DNA from: Zea mays
Taxonomy: Eukaryota; Streptophyta; Magnoliopsida; Poales; Poaceae
NCBI RefSeq assembly: GCF_902167145.1
Contig: NC_050104.1
Location: forward strand, 93,011,849-93,075,848
Length of the DNA: 64,000 nucleotides
Reading direction: 5' to 3'
Shown here: in pieces, positions 1 through 10,530 of the stretch
How the letters are laid out: each line of letters starts with the position of its first letter
Position numbering within the stretch: position 1 is the stretch's first letter
Notes under the pieces: model-generated
What the model was told of the DNA's origin: nothing
Database searches by the model: none
What the model saw: the letters and a program-made list of their open reading frames with translations, nothing else
Made by a program: the position numbers and the translations under genes

Positions 1-1614
1 CAAATCTTCCGGAAATACATCTGGAAACTCACATACTACCGGAATGTTCTTGATCTCCGGTACAATGGCTTCATAGACTCTACCAGAAGTTTTGGCTGGA
101 TTGGTTGCGGGGAGAGTCAAGAGAATCTCTTCTTGGTTATAGCTCAACCTGACGGTTCTGAGTTCAGTGTTGAGAATTGCTTTGTGTTGGGTTAACCAAT
201 TCATACCCAAAATTACATCTATATCCTGGCCCTTCAGAACAATCATGTTAGCAGGAAAGTTCCGTCCGGCCATTGTTACTGGCACTCCATAGGCCACTTC
301 TCTAGTATAAATGTGTCCCCCAGGTGAATGAATTTTAAATCCCTCCTTTGATTCATGGTATGCAATATGATATTGTTCCACAAATGTCTTGCTAATGAAT
401 GTATGTGAAGCACCAGAATCAAAAAGAATAATTGCTGGGTGACTGGCCACGGGAAACGTACCCATCATCACCGGCTCTCCTTCCGGTGTAGTAGCCACTT
501 GAGTGTAATATACATGCCCTGTCTTCTTTGTATTTTTCCCCATAGCATTTCCTTTAGGCTGAGCTGATTTCCCATATCCTTGCGAAGCATTAGATTGATT
601 TTGCCTAGGATATGGGCAGTCTTTGATGAAGTGTCCCGACTTGCCGCAATTAAAACACCCAGTTGAAGAACTAGGCAAGGCAGGGAATCGAGTGCATGGG
701 GCACCCGGCTGTTTTGGGGTAGTGGGGGCAGTGTTGGGGCGGATAATAATAGGCTGCTTGAAGGGAAATGAAGGTGGACGAGAAAAAGTGCGATTTTGGT
801 TTGAGGGTCGAATCACAAACCGTTGCTTCTTCGCCTGGCCCTGATTAGGCCTCTCACCACCGAATCCCTTATTCTTCCCAGAACTTGTGTATTTGGCTTC
901 AACAGATAAGGCCGTGCTGACAGCCTTTCCATATGTGAGGTCTATGCATGTGGCCATTTTCCTTTGTAGCCGATCATTCAGTCCCCGCATAAAACAATTC
1001 TTCTTCTTTAAATCCGTATTCACCTGGTCAATGGCATACTGCGACAGGTGATTGAATTTGTTGAGATATTGGTTGACGGTATCTCCACCTTGTTGTAACT
1101 TCATAAATTCCTCTTGTTTCATATGCAGCACTCCTTCGGGGATGTAGTGTTCACGGAAGGCTGCTTTAAACTCATCCCAAGTGACTTGATGGTTGACAGG
1201 TTGGATAGCCACAAAATTTCCCCACCAGGTACTGGCAGGACCACGGAGTTGTTGTGCGGCAAACAACGGCTTCTGCGTCTCTGAGCAACGGAGAAGACCA
1301 AACTTTTGCTCGATAACCCGAATCCACTCGTCAGCTTCTAGGGGATCTTCTGCCTTGACGAATAGAGGTGGACGGGTTTCCGAGAAATCCAGATAGGTGG
1401 TCTCCCGGGGGCCTTGTGGATAACCTCTTCCCGCCTGCTGCTGGAATTGTTGCTGACCCGCCATTTCCCTAAGGAAGCGGGTATTATCGGCGGTGGCATT
1501 CACCAAGGCGGCAATCGCCTCGGCTAACGTGGGAGGAACTGGAGGTGGGTTTGGGGTAGCATCCCGTCCCCCAGAAGTTCCTGCTGCATCATGTCCTCGA
1601 GTCCTGGTCGGCAT
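1..1614 (-). CDS. gag-protease polyprotein of element A (C-terminus beyond window)
   Basis: This frame is open for 538 codons from an ATG at 1614 to the window edge. Order: a Pro/Ala-rich leader (start MPTRTRG); a retrotransposon gag domain with the typical capsid signature around the WWGNF and WDEF motifs; a basic linker; one zinc knuckle, C-x2-C-x4-H-x4-C, encoded near 613-657; and a pepsin-type retroviral protease with the FDSGASHTF active-site motif near 398-435. Gag coats the RNA in the cytoplasmic particle and the protease cuts the polyprotein. No stop or frameshift was seen, so this copy may be fairly young. Reverse transcriptase and integrase should follow to the left. Confidence 0.85.
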   Translation of the reverse strand, partial: MPTRTRGHDAAGTSGGRDATPNPPPVPPTLAEAIAALVNATADNTRFLREMAGQQQFQQQAGRGYPQGPRETTYLDFSETRPPLFVKAEDPLEADEWIRVIEQKFGLLRCSETQKPLFAAQQLRGPASTWWGNFVAIQPVNHQVTWDEFKAAFREHYIPEGVLHMKQEEFMKLQQGGDTVNQYLNKFNHLSQYAIDQVNTDLKKKNCFMRGLNDRLQRKMATCIDLTYGKAVSTALSVEAKYTSSGKNKGFGGERPNQGQAKKQRFVIRPSNQNRTFSRPPSFPFKQPIIIRPNTAPTTPKQPGAPCTRFPALPSSSTGCFNCGKSGHFIKDCPYPRQNQSNASQGYGKSAQPKGNAMGKNTKKTGHVYYTQVATTPEGEPVMMGTFPVASHPAIILFDSGASHTFISKTFVEQYHIAYHESKEGFKIHSPGGHIYTREVAYGVPVTMAGRNFPANMIVLKGQDIDVILGMNWLTQHKAILNTELRTVRLSYNQEEILLTLPATNPAKTSGRVYEAIVPEIKNIPVVCEFPDVFPEDL

Positions 1615-1787
1615 CTGTGGCGAAAACATTTGAAGTAAACATAATGTGCCAAAGAAAACCTTCCATTTTACATTACTATAAAAAGTAATGATACAGACTC
1701 GATATTACATAACAGGATACAATACCCATTATACAACAGTACACCCTTCAATACCCTACCATACACTACTCTACTTCTATTACACCC

Positions 1788-2372
1788 TTATTCCTGCTTG
1801 CCATTACTCTTGGCGGCCTCATCGTCAGGTGTGGGAGTCCAGACATCAACCAACCTCAAGGAAGGAGGAGGCTCAAAAAGGTCTAACTCCCCACCCAGCG
1901 CACGTCCCGCAACGTGAGATGGTCCAGCTTCCGCCTCAGCAGGTGGTGCAGGCTCACTTGGGTGTAGTTGTGAGTATAGTATATGGACTTCCTCGTGCAA
2001 CGTATTGCAGTAAACCTGCAGGTCATCAACAGTCGAGCTAAGTTCTTTAACTCGGGCCTGAGCCCTTGCTTCCTTAGCACACATTAGCAAACGAGACTGC
2101 ACGGCCCAGTCAAGTGCTAAGTCTCGATCAGCGAGTTGATCCTGCAAGTATCGGATGTCCCTTCTCAGTTCGTTGATTCTATCTCCGTCGGCGACCCAAG
2201 CATCAGTCCTATGTTGCAGCGCTGCTTGAAGTTGACTCACACGAGCTTCAAGGTCTCCGATGGGGTCGTTACTTCCACTGCTGCTGCTTTCATGTCGGGG
2301 AGCCAATTGATGCCGAGGCACCCCAATTGGTCCCGTAGACTTGCATGCCGTTAGCCTGGTACGTGGCGGCAT
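1788..2372 (-). CDS. coiled-coil ORF upstream of gag with histone H3 tail-like N-terminus (element A)
   Basis: This ORF encodes 194 aa from an ATG at 2372; a longer frame starts at 2420, but 2372 gives the recognisable N-terminus. It lies between primer site and gag, in the gag direction. Residues 1-14 read MPPRTRLTACKSTG and are followed by PR-x-QLA near residues 19-24. This matches the order of the plant histone H3 tail (ARTKQTARKSTGG...PRKQLA) with one extra residue. The position equal to H3 Arg8 is Cys (TGC); a C-to-T change from CGC would explain it. Residues 35-140 are rich in Leu/Glu/Arg with heptad spacing and look like a coiled coil. The C-terminus is acidic and Pro-rich. No histone fold is present. 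The function is unknown; a role in chromatin targeting is only an inference. Confidence 0.7.
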   Translation of the reverse strand: MPPRTRLTACKSTGPIGVPRHQLAPRHESSSSGSNDPIGDLEARVSQLQAALQHRTDAWVADGDRINELRRDIRYLQDQLADRDLALDWAVQSRLLMCAKEARAQARVKELSSTVDDLQVYCNTLHEEVHILYSQLHPSEPAPPAEAEAGPSHVAGRALGGELDLFEPPPSLRLVDVWTPTPDDEAAKSNGKQE

Positions 2373-2597
2373 CTTTCTAAGGGGGAAAATGTTATTAGTA
2401 AGATTCTTAGCATGATGCATGTATAATTACAGAATCAACCTTAGTCGATTCAACCTTCTATATGTTGCACTCTTCCTATCTGGTCTTTAAGATAGACTTC
2501 TTCAGAATACTTTAGATAAGAAGAGAAAAGAATTTTGAGGTAAGACTTTTGAAAATCCTTTTGAAGATGCTTCATAACATCTGCCAAGAAGGGCTAC

Positions 2598-2609
2598 GCT
2601 CCGATACCA
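2598..2609 (-). other. primer binding site of element A (Met-tRNA type)
   Basis: On the minus strand the sequence TGGTATCGGAGC lies two bases inside the LTR end. It matches the 3' end of plant initiator Met tRNA (TGGTATCAGAGC complement) with one mismatch. It marks this LTR as the 5' LTR and fixes the element's direction. Confidence 0.85.
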
Positions 2610-2611
2610 GC

Positions 2612-5600
2612 TGTGACGGAACCTCCCAAGTAATTAGGCCCACCTACAGTTGTCCTTGTCCAACGGACTTCAGACAACCCTGTAGGTGCCCCTGAACTAC
2701 TTGACAAGTTCGGTATCTTTCCTTACCTTACCAGGAACGTTTCACCCGTCTTGCAGACATTACAGAACATCGGAGATAAAGAAATGCGGAAGCAGTTACA
2801 TAAACTTACATTTATTTCAAAAGCAAGCTTGAGTTATTTTTATTACAGACCAGACTAAAAGTGAGTGCATAGAAGTAATATAATACAAACCAGGGGAGGC
2901 ACAAACTCCTCCCGATAAGCTAAAAGCAAAAGATCCTAAGTGGAGGACCGAGTCCTCCCGCACTTCAGTCTTGATTTTCTTCTTTTGGAACCACCTTGGC
3001 ACAGAAGCAGCAAAAGTCTGCTACTTCCTCACCTAAAAACAACGAAGGGATAAACCCTGAGTATGGAATTACTCAGCAAGTCTTACCCGACTAAAGAAAA
3101 GACTCTCAAGGGTATGCTGGTTATGTGGGAGTCAAGGTAAGGCTTTTCAATATTCAAAGACTCTGTTTTGCAGAAATGCTTACTAAAGTGGATCCTTAAA
3201 AATCCAATTTTATTTGTCAAGTTAGGTAAAATTACCTGCACTAGAGTTCTTTCTACCCTAGTTCAATCACTGGTCCTGCACTAGCCAATTTCTTAACAAG
3301 AGCCCATCGTCTTTAGTGGAATGCTACGTGTAGGGTAGTGACCAAGTCTTCATGACCGCGAAGGTACGGCGATCCGAATCGATTATACTCAGCTGAGGAT
3401 CTCCAATCACACGACATATGTAGCACTTAACCCTTGCATATGTCAACCCGCCACCGGGGTTCTTAAGACCGGATCAGGTTCACGCAGACCGAGAGCACAG
3501 ATACACCACCGTCCAGCCTCTTGCCACGGAGGGTACACGCTACTCTCGCCACCGCTCCACGCCCATCTCGTGTTGTCTTATTCCGGCCTTAGTCTGCCCG
3601 AGGCAAGGCTTACCCATGACGAGGCATGTGACCAGCTAAAGGGTCCTCGATCAACAAGCCTACATCGAGACGGTCCTTAATCGACTCAGACGGAGACACT
3701 ACACCGAGACTCTCTTCTCGTGCAAGTCACCCGCCCGGTCTCAGCTTAATCATTTCAACCCAAAGTTGGTACCTGGCAGAGGTACATCTTTTCCGATGTT
3801 GAACCTATCAAGGCCTTTGATAGATCCATCATCAAGTTTTATTTTCGAAAAACATCCCACCCACTTTCGCCACATCATATTTTGTAAAAACAAAACCTTT
3901 TGTTTTTCTAAAGCAAAGCTAAGCATCAAAAAGCTTTTGTAAAACAGGTGATCAAGGAAGGTAATCAAATTCAAGGAAGGTAATGCAGGAATGGTTTTAT
4001 CAAGCAACTCCTATCACCTAATGCAGCAATCAAGTGGGAAAGATTTTGAAATAGCAAGGGAGGTGGCAAATGCACCGGGGCTTGCCTTCGTTCACAGGTG
4101 AATCAGGCTCAGATCCACAGATGTCAAAGTAGAAATGATTCCCGGCCTGGGATTCCGAAGGTGGTTGTACTTGCTCTTCAGTGACTTCTATCTCTTCTTC
4201 ACGTTCTAATCATAACCATTCACAAGTATAAGAATGGATGCCATGGGATGCTCATGAGAATGCAAAGATAATATAAACTTATTATCTATGTCTTGAATAT
4301 AACTTTCCTTCACGGAACTCCGAGAACTTAGGGTTTTCGGAGCCAGTAAAGGAGTTCATAGGGCAGGGGGGTGGTTTTGGGTTCTAGTTATCAAACATGG
4401 TCCAAATCAACTCAAATCCTACCCAAGGCTTCTAAATAATAACAGGAGCTCATATAAAAATTTTGAGCATTTTTGGGATTACCAATTATCTTTTTTAAAA
4501 TCCAGAACTACTTCTCTAAGCTACTTTAAATACCCTAAAATTCTCTGTTTGATATAAAAATCATGAATTTATTTTTATTAAATACTACAGGAAATTAGGG
4601 TTCTAAGAAAATTGGTCTCATATTTTTAGGATTTTCTACCATTTTTAACAATTTTCTAAAGCTTCACTGAAAAAGAAAAAGGAAAAACTCTACACAGTAC
4701 TGGGCTCAAACAGGCCTGCGCCGGCCCAGTAAGGGCAGAAGCGCGCCCATGCGTGCGTCCGCGCTGGCAAGTTTGCAGATAAGTCCTTGCGTTTCGGAAC
4801 AACCCGAAGTCGATCCGAAGCATTATTCACTCAGTCGCTGACACATTACACCGAGCCCCCTGATTTTCTATTTCTTCTCCAACCCCGTCCTCGACCGCGG
4901 CGCGCTCATCGTTCACGCCCGCCGAGGCACATACCGGCCATGACCGACGATGATTGTTCAAGCCGATTACCGGGGAGGCTTTACCGACCTAAGACGGCCT
5001 CGGAACACCCATTAATTTCACTCGAGTACCCCGAGAACAGCCGGTCCACGTGCACGGCGGGAACCGAGCACGGGAGTACACGTTCTCACCAAACCACGGT
5101 CGATCAGAGCAATCGGACGCCACCGTGAGCTTCGCGGGTATGCGAGAACACTAAAACGACGCCAGAATTGGACAATGCCTTACCAGAGTACGCTGGCCAC
5201 GGGCGGGCTGTTTTGGTTGGCGCGGCGGACCGAATTGGGGAAAAGTGGCAATTCAACGTCTCTGGATGAAATTAGGGGTGGGGATTGAGGCTATAGGATC
5301 GTAAGGGACTGGACTTTCACCGTGCACAATCGATTTGAGCGAAGGTGGAGAGGGCAGTGTGAATTTCTGGTTGTACCCGAGCTCACATGAAGAACAGCGA
5401 ACACCTCGCCGTGACCCTCTGCAGTATTTATAGGCACGGCGGCCCAACAGATGTCCTCCGGCCACGGATAGTAACACACGCGCATGCTTCCCACGTCGGA
5501 AAGGGATACAGTGAGGGAGATGGAGGCATGGACGACACCGCGGCAAAATTTAATGTTCACGGTGGCCGCCGGTGAAGTCTCCGGCTGGACTCCGGGAACG

Positions 5601-6647
5601 GTGCCACGTATGCGCCGCTTAACTTCGGCTCTATACACTTTCTAACGTGCACGAACCCGGACGGCGGCGGCACGAATTTTCGCGCAGGGAGGTCGCCGTC
5701 GACGAGCAAGCCGCGCTGGCGATCATATCCGTTCAGTTACTGTACAATGGCGAAGTGCAGTTCAGATGAACCTGACAGAGCAACTTGAAGCCATATCTTC
5801 TCTCAATTTCATGTAGTACCAAGCCCAAACACCTATAACAAAGTTATTCCTCTACAATAACTCTACCACTTTGTTATAGCAAACATAGGCAGATTCACAC
5901 TGAATCCTAGTGGAAATAGTTATCAAACTCGGATCAATGTCACTGCCAACTTAAAGTTCAGACTATACCAGTCTGACAGTCCAACTTCGATTGGGTTTTT
6001 CTCCAAATTTCTCATAGGATCATGGCTTGAATCCTTAAACAAAGTTGTTCTCCTATGTTTAGTCTTCAACTTTGATGTGGTGACCTAGGGCAAATTCTCA
6101 ATAATTTGGAAGATCCAATGCTCCAAAGTTGAGCTTACTAATCTGAAATTCAGACTTAGAGAAATCTCAATTGGGGGTCCCTTTTGCATTTAAGCCCAAA
6201 ACTTAGGGTTTGGCTTGTAAATTCACATATGAGTGCCCTAAATGACTTTAGATACTTATTTAACTTGGTTTTTGCACTTTAGTCCAAAAGTGGACTAATT
6301 TTGCACATAAGCCCCTAGGGTTTGGTTTTATGGTTTTCCAGGGTTCCAATTAGGGTTTCTGGCCTCCCAGGGGTATAAAAGTGATTCAACTCTATTTTTG
6401 GGGTCATTTTATGACTTTTCCCTTAAAGCTTTTAGGTTTTCTTAACTTGGGTTAAGTTTTACCCCATTAATCCCTGTTTAGGGTTAAAGCTTCCTATCCA
6501 GGGTCCTAGTTGTAAAACATTAAAACAATACAACTTGTTTGAAATTTTTGCCTAGTGTATGCACTCTAGGTGTGTCAAACATATGCAATGCCAATGCTCA
6601 TGATGTCATGTTCAAGTTTTAGTTATAGTAACACCAGGGGTGTTACA
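2612..6647 (-). repeat. 5' LTR of element A (about 4.0 kb)
   Basis: The LTR is about 4036 bp, starting TGTAACACCCCTGG at 6647 and ending CCGTCACA at 2612 on the minus strand. Limits are set by the primer site on one side and the broken copia frame on the other. Its 3' part (roughly 2612-3730) is closely similar to the LTR starting at 62781, including the blocks with GGTACGGCGATCCGAATCGA. Short ORFs inside it have no recognisable domains and I treat them as chance. The part at about 5250-5700 is GC-rich, unlike the AT-rich rest. No separate nested insertion could be delimited. Confidence 0.8.
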
Positions 6648-7769
6648 GCATTTGCTACCAAAAACTCTAAAATATGAAATATTTGGCTTTTTACCGGTTA
6701 GGAGTTCATAGGATGTCTTCTTGAGGATTCGGTGTAGATATAACCGGTTGATGGCGTAGCAAGCGGTGTTGACCGCCTCGGCCCAAAACCGATCCGGTGT
6801 CTTGTACTCATCAAGCATGGTTCTTGCCATGTCCAATAGAGTTCGATTCTTCCTCTCCACTACACCATTTTGTTGTGGAGTGTAGGGAGAAGAGAACTCA
6901 TGCTTGATGCCCTCCTCCTCAAGGAAGCCTTCAATTTGAGAGTTTTTGAACTCCGTCCCGTTGTCGCTTCTTATTTTCTTGATCCTTAAGCTGAACTCAT
7001 TTTGAGCCCGTCTCAAGAATCCCTTTAAGGTCTCTTGGGTATGAGATTTTTCCTGCAAAAAGAACACCCAAGTGAAGCGAGAATAATCATCCACAATAAC
7101 TAGACAGTACTTACTCCCTCCGATGCTTATGTAAGCGATCGGGCCGGATAGGTCCATGTGTAGGAGCTCCAGTGGCCTATCACTAGTCATGATGTTCTTG
7201 TGTGGATGATGAGTCCCAACTTGCTTTCCTGCTTGGCATGCGCTACAAATCCTGTCTTTCTCAAAATGAACATTTGTTAGTCCTAAAATGTGCTCTCCCT
7301 TTAGAAGCTTATGAAGATTCTTCATCCCAACGTGGGCTAGTCGGCGATGCCAGAGCCAACCCATGTTAGTCTTAGCAATTAAGCATGTGTCGAGTTCAGC
7401 TCTATCAAAATCTACCAAGTATAGCTGACCCTCTAACACACCCTTAAATGCTATTGAATCATCACTTCTTCTAAAGACAGTGACACCTACATCAGTAAAG
7501 AGACAGTTGTAGCCCATTTGACATAATTGAGATACGGAAAGCAAATTGTAATCTAAAGAATCTACAAGAAAAACATTGGAAATAGTATGGTCAGGTGATA
7601 TAGCAATTTTACCCAATCCTTTGACCAAACCTTGATTTCCATCCCCGAATGTGATAGTTCGTTGGAGATCTCGGTTTTTCTCATATGAGGAGAACATCTT
7701 CTTCTCCCCTGTCATGTAGTTTGTGCAACCGCTGTCGAGTATCCAACTTGAGCCCCCGGATGCATAAAC
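6648..7769 (-). pseudogene. protease-integrase part of copia pol (element B), cut by element A
   Basis: The frame is open for 374 codons and starts right after a TAG at 7770-7772. It begins with the copia protease active site (WILDSGCTN, DSG near 7728-7736). Next come the integrase H-H-C-C zinc-binding region (LWHRRLAH ... CSACQ) and a DDE catalytic core: MDLSGP, SDNGTEF and NGVVERKNR. The frame ends in the middle of pol, where the LTR of element A was inserted at 6647; the last few codons of the longer open frame are LTR sequence. The protease motif lies upstream of the first in-frame ATG (7715), and the frame differs from gag, so expression needs something other than simple AUG initiation. 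Confidence 0.85.
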
Positions 7770-7782
7770 CTACAAAACAATT

Positions 7783-10482
7783 TTAGTTCTTGACTTTAGG
7801 TACCCAAACGGTTTTGGGTCCTTTGGCATTAGAAAAAAGAACTTTGGGTACCCAAACACAAGTCTTGGAGCCCTTGTGTTTGCCCCCAACAAACTTGGCA
7901 ACTACTTTGCCGGATTTGTTAGTCAAAACATAAGATGCATCAAAAGTTTTAAATGAAATGCTATGATCATTTGATGCAATAGGAGTTTTCTTTTTAGGTA
8001 ATTTGGCACGGGTTGGTTGCCTAGAGCTAGATGTCTCACCCTTATACATAAAAGCATGGTTAGGGCCAGAGTGAGACTTCCTAGAATGAGTTCTTCTAAT
8101 TTTGCTCTCGGGATAACCGGCAGGGTACAAAATGTAACCCTCGTTATCCTGAGGCATGGGAGCCTTGCCCTTAACAAAGTTAGACAAGTTCTTAGGAGGG
8201 GCATTAAGTTTGACATTGTCTCCCCTTTGGAAGCCAATGCCATCCTTGATGCCAGGGCGTCTCCCATTATAGAGCATACTTCTAGCAAATTTAAACTTTT
8301 CATTTTCTAAGTTATGCTCGGCAATTTTAGCATCTAACATTGCTATATGATCATTTTGTTGTTTAATTAAAGCCATGTGATCATGAATAGCATTGATATC
8401 AACATCTCTACATCTAGTACAAATAGAAGTGTGCTCAACAGTAGATGTAGAGGATTTGCAAGAATTAAGTTCAACAATCTTAGCACGCAAAATATCATTG
8501 TTATCTCTAAGATTGGAAATTGTAACATTGCAAACATCAAGATCTTTAGCCTTAGCAATCAAATTTTCATTTTCTACTCTAAGGCTAGCAAGAGAATCGT
8601 TCAATTCCTTAATCTTAGCAAGCAAATCATCATTATCATTTCTAAGATTGGGAATTGAAGCATCACAAACATGAGAATCAACCTTAGCAATTAATCTAGC
8701 ATTTTCATTTCTAAGGTTGTCAATAGTCTCACGGCAGGTGCTTAGCTCACTAGACAATTTTTTACATTTTTCAACTTGTAGAGCATAAGCATTTTTGACC
8801 TTAACATGCTTTTTGTTTTCCTTAATAAGGAAGTCCTCTTGAGAGTCCAAGAGATCATCCTTCTCATGAATAGCACTAATCAATTCATTTAATTTTTCCT
8901 TTTGTTGCATGTTTAGGTCGGCAAAAAGGGTACGCAAATTATTTTCCTCATCACTAGCATTATCATCACTAGAGGATTCATATTTAGTGGAGGATTTAGA
9001 TTTAACCTTCTTCCTTTTGCCGTCCTTTGCCATGAGGCACTTGTGGCCGACGTTGGGGAAGAGGAGTCCCTTGGTGACGGCGATGTTGGCGGCGTCCTCG
9101 TCGTCGTCGGAGGAGTCGGTGGAGCTCTCGTCCGAGTCCCACTCCCGGCAAACATGGGCATCGCCGCCCTTCTTCTTGTAGTACCTCTTCTTTTCTCTCC
9201 TCTTTCCCTTCTTGTCGTTGCCCCTGTCACTGTCACTAGATATAGGACATTTTGCAATGAAATGACTGGGCTTACCACACTTGTAGCAAACCTTCTTGGA
9301 ACGGGATTTGTAGTCCTTCCCCTTCGGTTGCTTGAGGATTTGGCGAAAGCTTTTGATGATTAAAGCCATCTCCTCATTGTCGAGCTTGGAGGCATCAATT
9401 GGTTGTCTACTCGGTGTAGACTCCTCCTTCTTCTCCTCCGTCGCCTTAAATGCCACCGGTTGTGCTTCGGACATGGAGGGTTCGTCAAGCTCGTTGATCT
9501 TCTTTGAGCCCTTGATCATACATTCAAAGCTCACAAAATTTCCGATAACTTCCTCGGGGGTCATTAGTGTGTATCTAGGATTACCACGAATTAATTGAAC
9601 TTGAGTGGGGTTAAGGAAAATGAGAGATCTTAGAATAACCTTAACCACCTCGTGGTCATCCCATTTCTTGCTCCCGAGGTTGCGCACTTGGTTCACCAAG
9701 GTTTTGAGCCGGTTGTACATATCTTGTGGCTCCTCCCCTTGGCGAAGACGAAAACGACCGAGCTCCCCCTCGATCGTTTCCCGCTTGGTGATCTTGGTGA
9801 GTTCATCACCCTCGTGCGCGGTCTTGAGAAGGTCCCAAATCTCCTTTGCATTCTTCAACCCTTGCACCTTGTTGTATTCCTCCTTGCTTAGAGAGGCGAG
9901 GAGTATGGTTGTAGCTTGAGAGTTGAAGTGCTCGATTTGGGCCACTTCGTCCGTATCGTAGTCTTCATCCCCTACGGATGGTACCTGTGCTCCAAACTCA
10001 ACAACATCCCATATACTTTTGTGGAGTGAGGTTAGATGAAATTTCATTAAATCACTCCACCTAGCATAATCTTCGCCATCAAAGGTTGGCGGTTTGCCTA
10101 ATGGAACGGAAAGTAATGGAGTAGGTCTAGATGTACGAGGATAGTGTAAGGGGATCTTACTAAACTTCTTGCGCTCTTGGCGCTTAGAAGTTACGGACGG
10201 CGCATCGGAGTCGGAGGTCGATGTTGATGAAGTGTCGGTCTCGTAGTAGACCACTTTCCTCATCCTCTTGTGCTTGTCGCCTTTCCGATGCGACTTGTGA
10301 GAAGAAGATTTTTCCTTCTTCTCTTTGTGGTGAGAGGAGGAAGATCTTTTCTCCTTCCGTTTGGAGGAGTCCTTCTTCTTCTCCTTCCTCTTGGTGCGGG
10401 ACTCTTCCGATGAAGTGCTCCGTTGGCTCGTAGTGGGCTTGTCGCCGGTCTCCATCTCCCTCTTGGTGTGATCTCCCGACAT
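7783..10482 (-). CDS. gag protein of copia element B, with long C-terminal coiled coil
   Basis: This intact ORF encodes 899 aa from an ATG at 10482 to TAA at 7783. Residues 1-100 are Lys/Ser/Glu-rich and highly charged. A copia gag domain follows (about 130-330; FDGEDYARW, EIWDLLKTAH). A zinc knuckle CYKCGKPSHFIAKC lies near residue 400, followed by a Lys-rich and then acidic Ser/Asp stretch. Residues about 520-740 are a long coiled coil built from imperfect NLR-x-EN repeats. The C-terminus carries a repeated VWVPKV motif. The protein forms the particle that packages element RNA. The unusually long gag is typical of the SIRE/Maximus lineage. It ends in-frame before protease. Confidence 0.88.
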   Translation of the reverse strand: MSGDHTKREMETGDKPTTSQRSTSSEESRTKRKEKKKDSSKRKEKRSSSSHHKEKKEKSSSHKSHRKGDKHKRMRKVVYYETDTSSTSTSDSDAPSVTSKRQERKKFSKIPLHYPRTSRPTPLLSVPLGKPPTFDGEDYARWSDLMKFHLTSLHKSIWDVVEFGAQVPSVGDEDYDTDEVAQIEHFNSQATTILLASLSKEEYNKVQGLKNAKEIWDLLKTAHEGDELTKITKRETIEGELGRFRLRQGEEPQDMYNRLKTLVNQVRNLGSKKWDDHEVVKVILRSLIFLNPTQVQLIRGNPRYTLMTPEEVIGNFVSFECMIKGSKKINELDEPSMSEAQPVAFKATEEKKEESTPSRQPIDASKLDNEEMALIIKSFRQILKQPKGKDYKSRSKKVCYKCGKPSHFIAKCPISSDSDRGNDKKGKRREKKRYYKKKGGDAHVCREWDSDESSTDSSDDDEDAANIAVTKGLLFPNVGHKCLMAKDGKRKKVKSKSSTKYESSSDDNASDEENNLRTLFADLNMQQKEKLNELISAIHEKDDLLDSQEDFLIKENKKHVKVKNAYALQVEKCKKLSSELSTCRETIDNLRNENARLIAKVDSHVCDASIPNLRNDNDDLLAKIKELNDSLASLRVENENLIAKAKDLDVCNVTISNLRDNNDILRAKIVELNSCKSSTSTVEHTSICTRCRDVDINAIHDHMALIKQQNDHIAMLDAKIAEHNLENEKFKFARSMLYNGRRPGIKDGIGFQRGDNVKLNAPPKNLSNFVKGKAPMPQDNEGYILYPAGYPESKIRRTHSRKSHSGPNHAFMYKGETSSSRQPTRAKLPKKKTPIASNDHSISFKTFDASYVLTNKSGKVVAKFVGGKHKGSKTCVWVPKVLFSNAKGPKTVWVPKVKN

Positions 10483-10516
10483 CACTTCGAGCGATTAGGC
10501 TCTAATGAAGCACCGG

Positions 10517-10528
10517 GCTCTGATACCA
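10517..10528 (-). other. primer binding site of copia B (Met-tRNA)
   Basis: On the minus strand TGGTATCAGAGC lies two bases inside the LTR end at 10531. It is a perfect match to the usual plant initiator Met tRNA primer site and shows that the LTR to its right is the 5' LTR. Confidence 0.9.
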
Positions 10529-10530
10529 AT

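Larger units (their letters stand above)
1..6647 (-). mobile_element. Element A: Ty3/gypsy retrotransposon, Tekay/Del type, 5' half
   Basis: This is the 5' half of a minus-strand Ty3/gypsy element; the rest lies beyond the left window edge. In its own direction it has a long LTR (6647 to 2612), a Met-tRNA primer site, a coiled-coil ORF, then gag-protease. The LTR starts with TGTAACACCCC and ends with TTCCGTCACA. A very long LTR, a Met primer site and this gag type fit the Tekay/Del chromoviruses, but the chromodomain integrase itself is outside the window. The element interrupts the pol gene of copia B at 6647/6648, so it is the youngest layer at this end. The right flank after 6647 reads GCATT, one half of a target-site duplication whose partner is not visible. 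Confidence 0.85.

Noticed and set aside
2612..6647. Partnership of the LTR of element A with LTR I at 62781 as the two ends of one giant element
   Set aside because: Both are minus-strand, but A has its primer site left of its LTR and LTR I shows an outer boundary on its left with no primer site; they belong to two insertions of one family.
8017..10433. Plus-strand ORFs opposite the gag gene of copia B
   Set aside because: They are shadows of an intact 899-residue gag with recognised domains.
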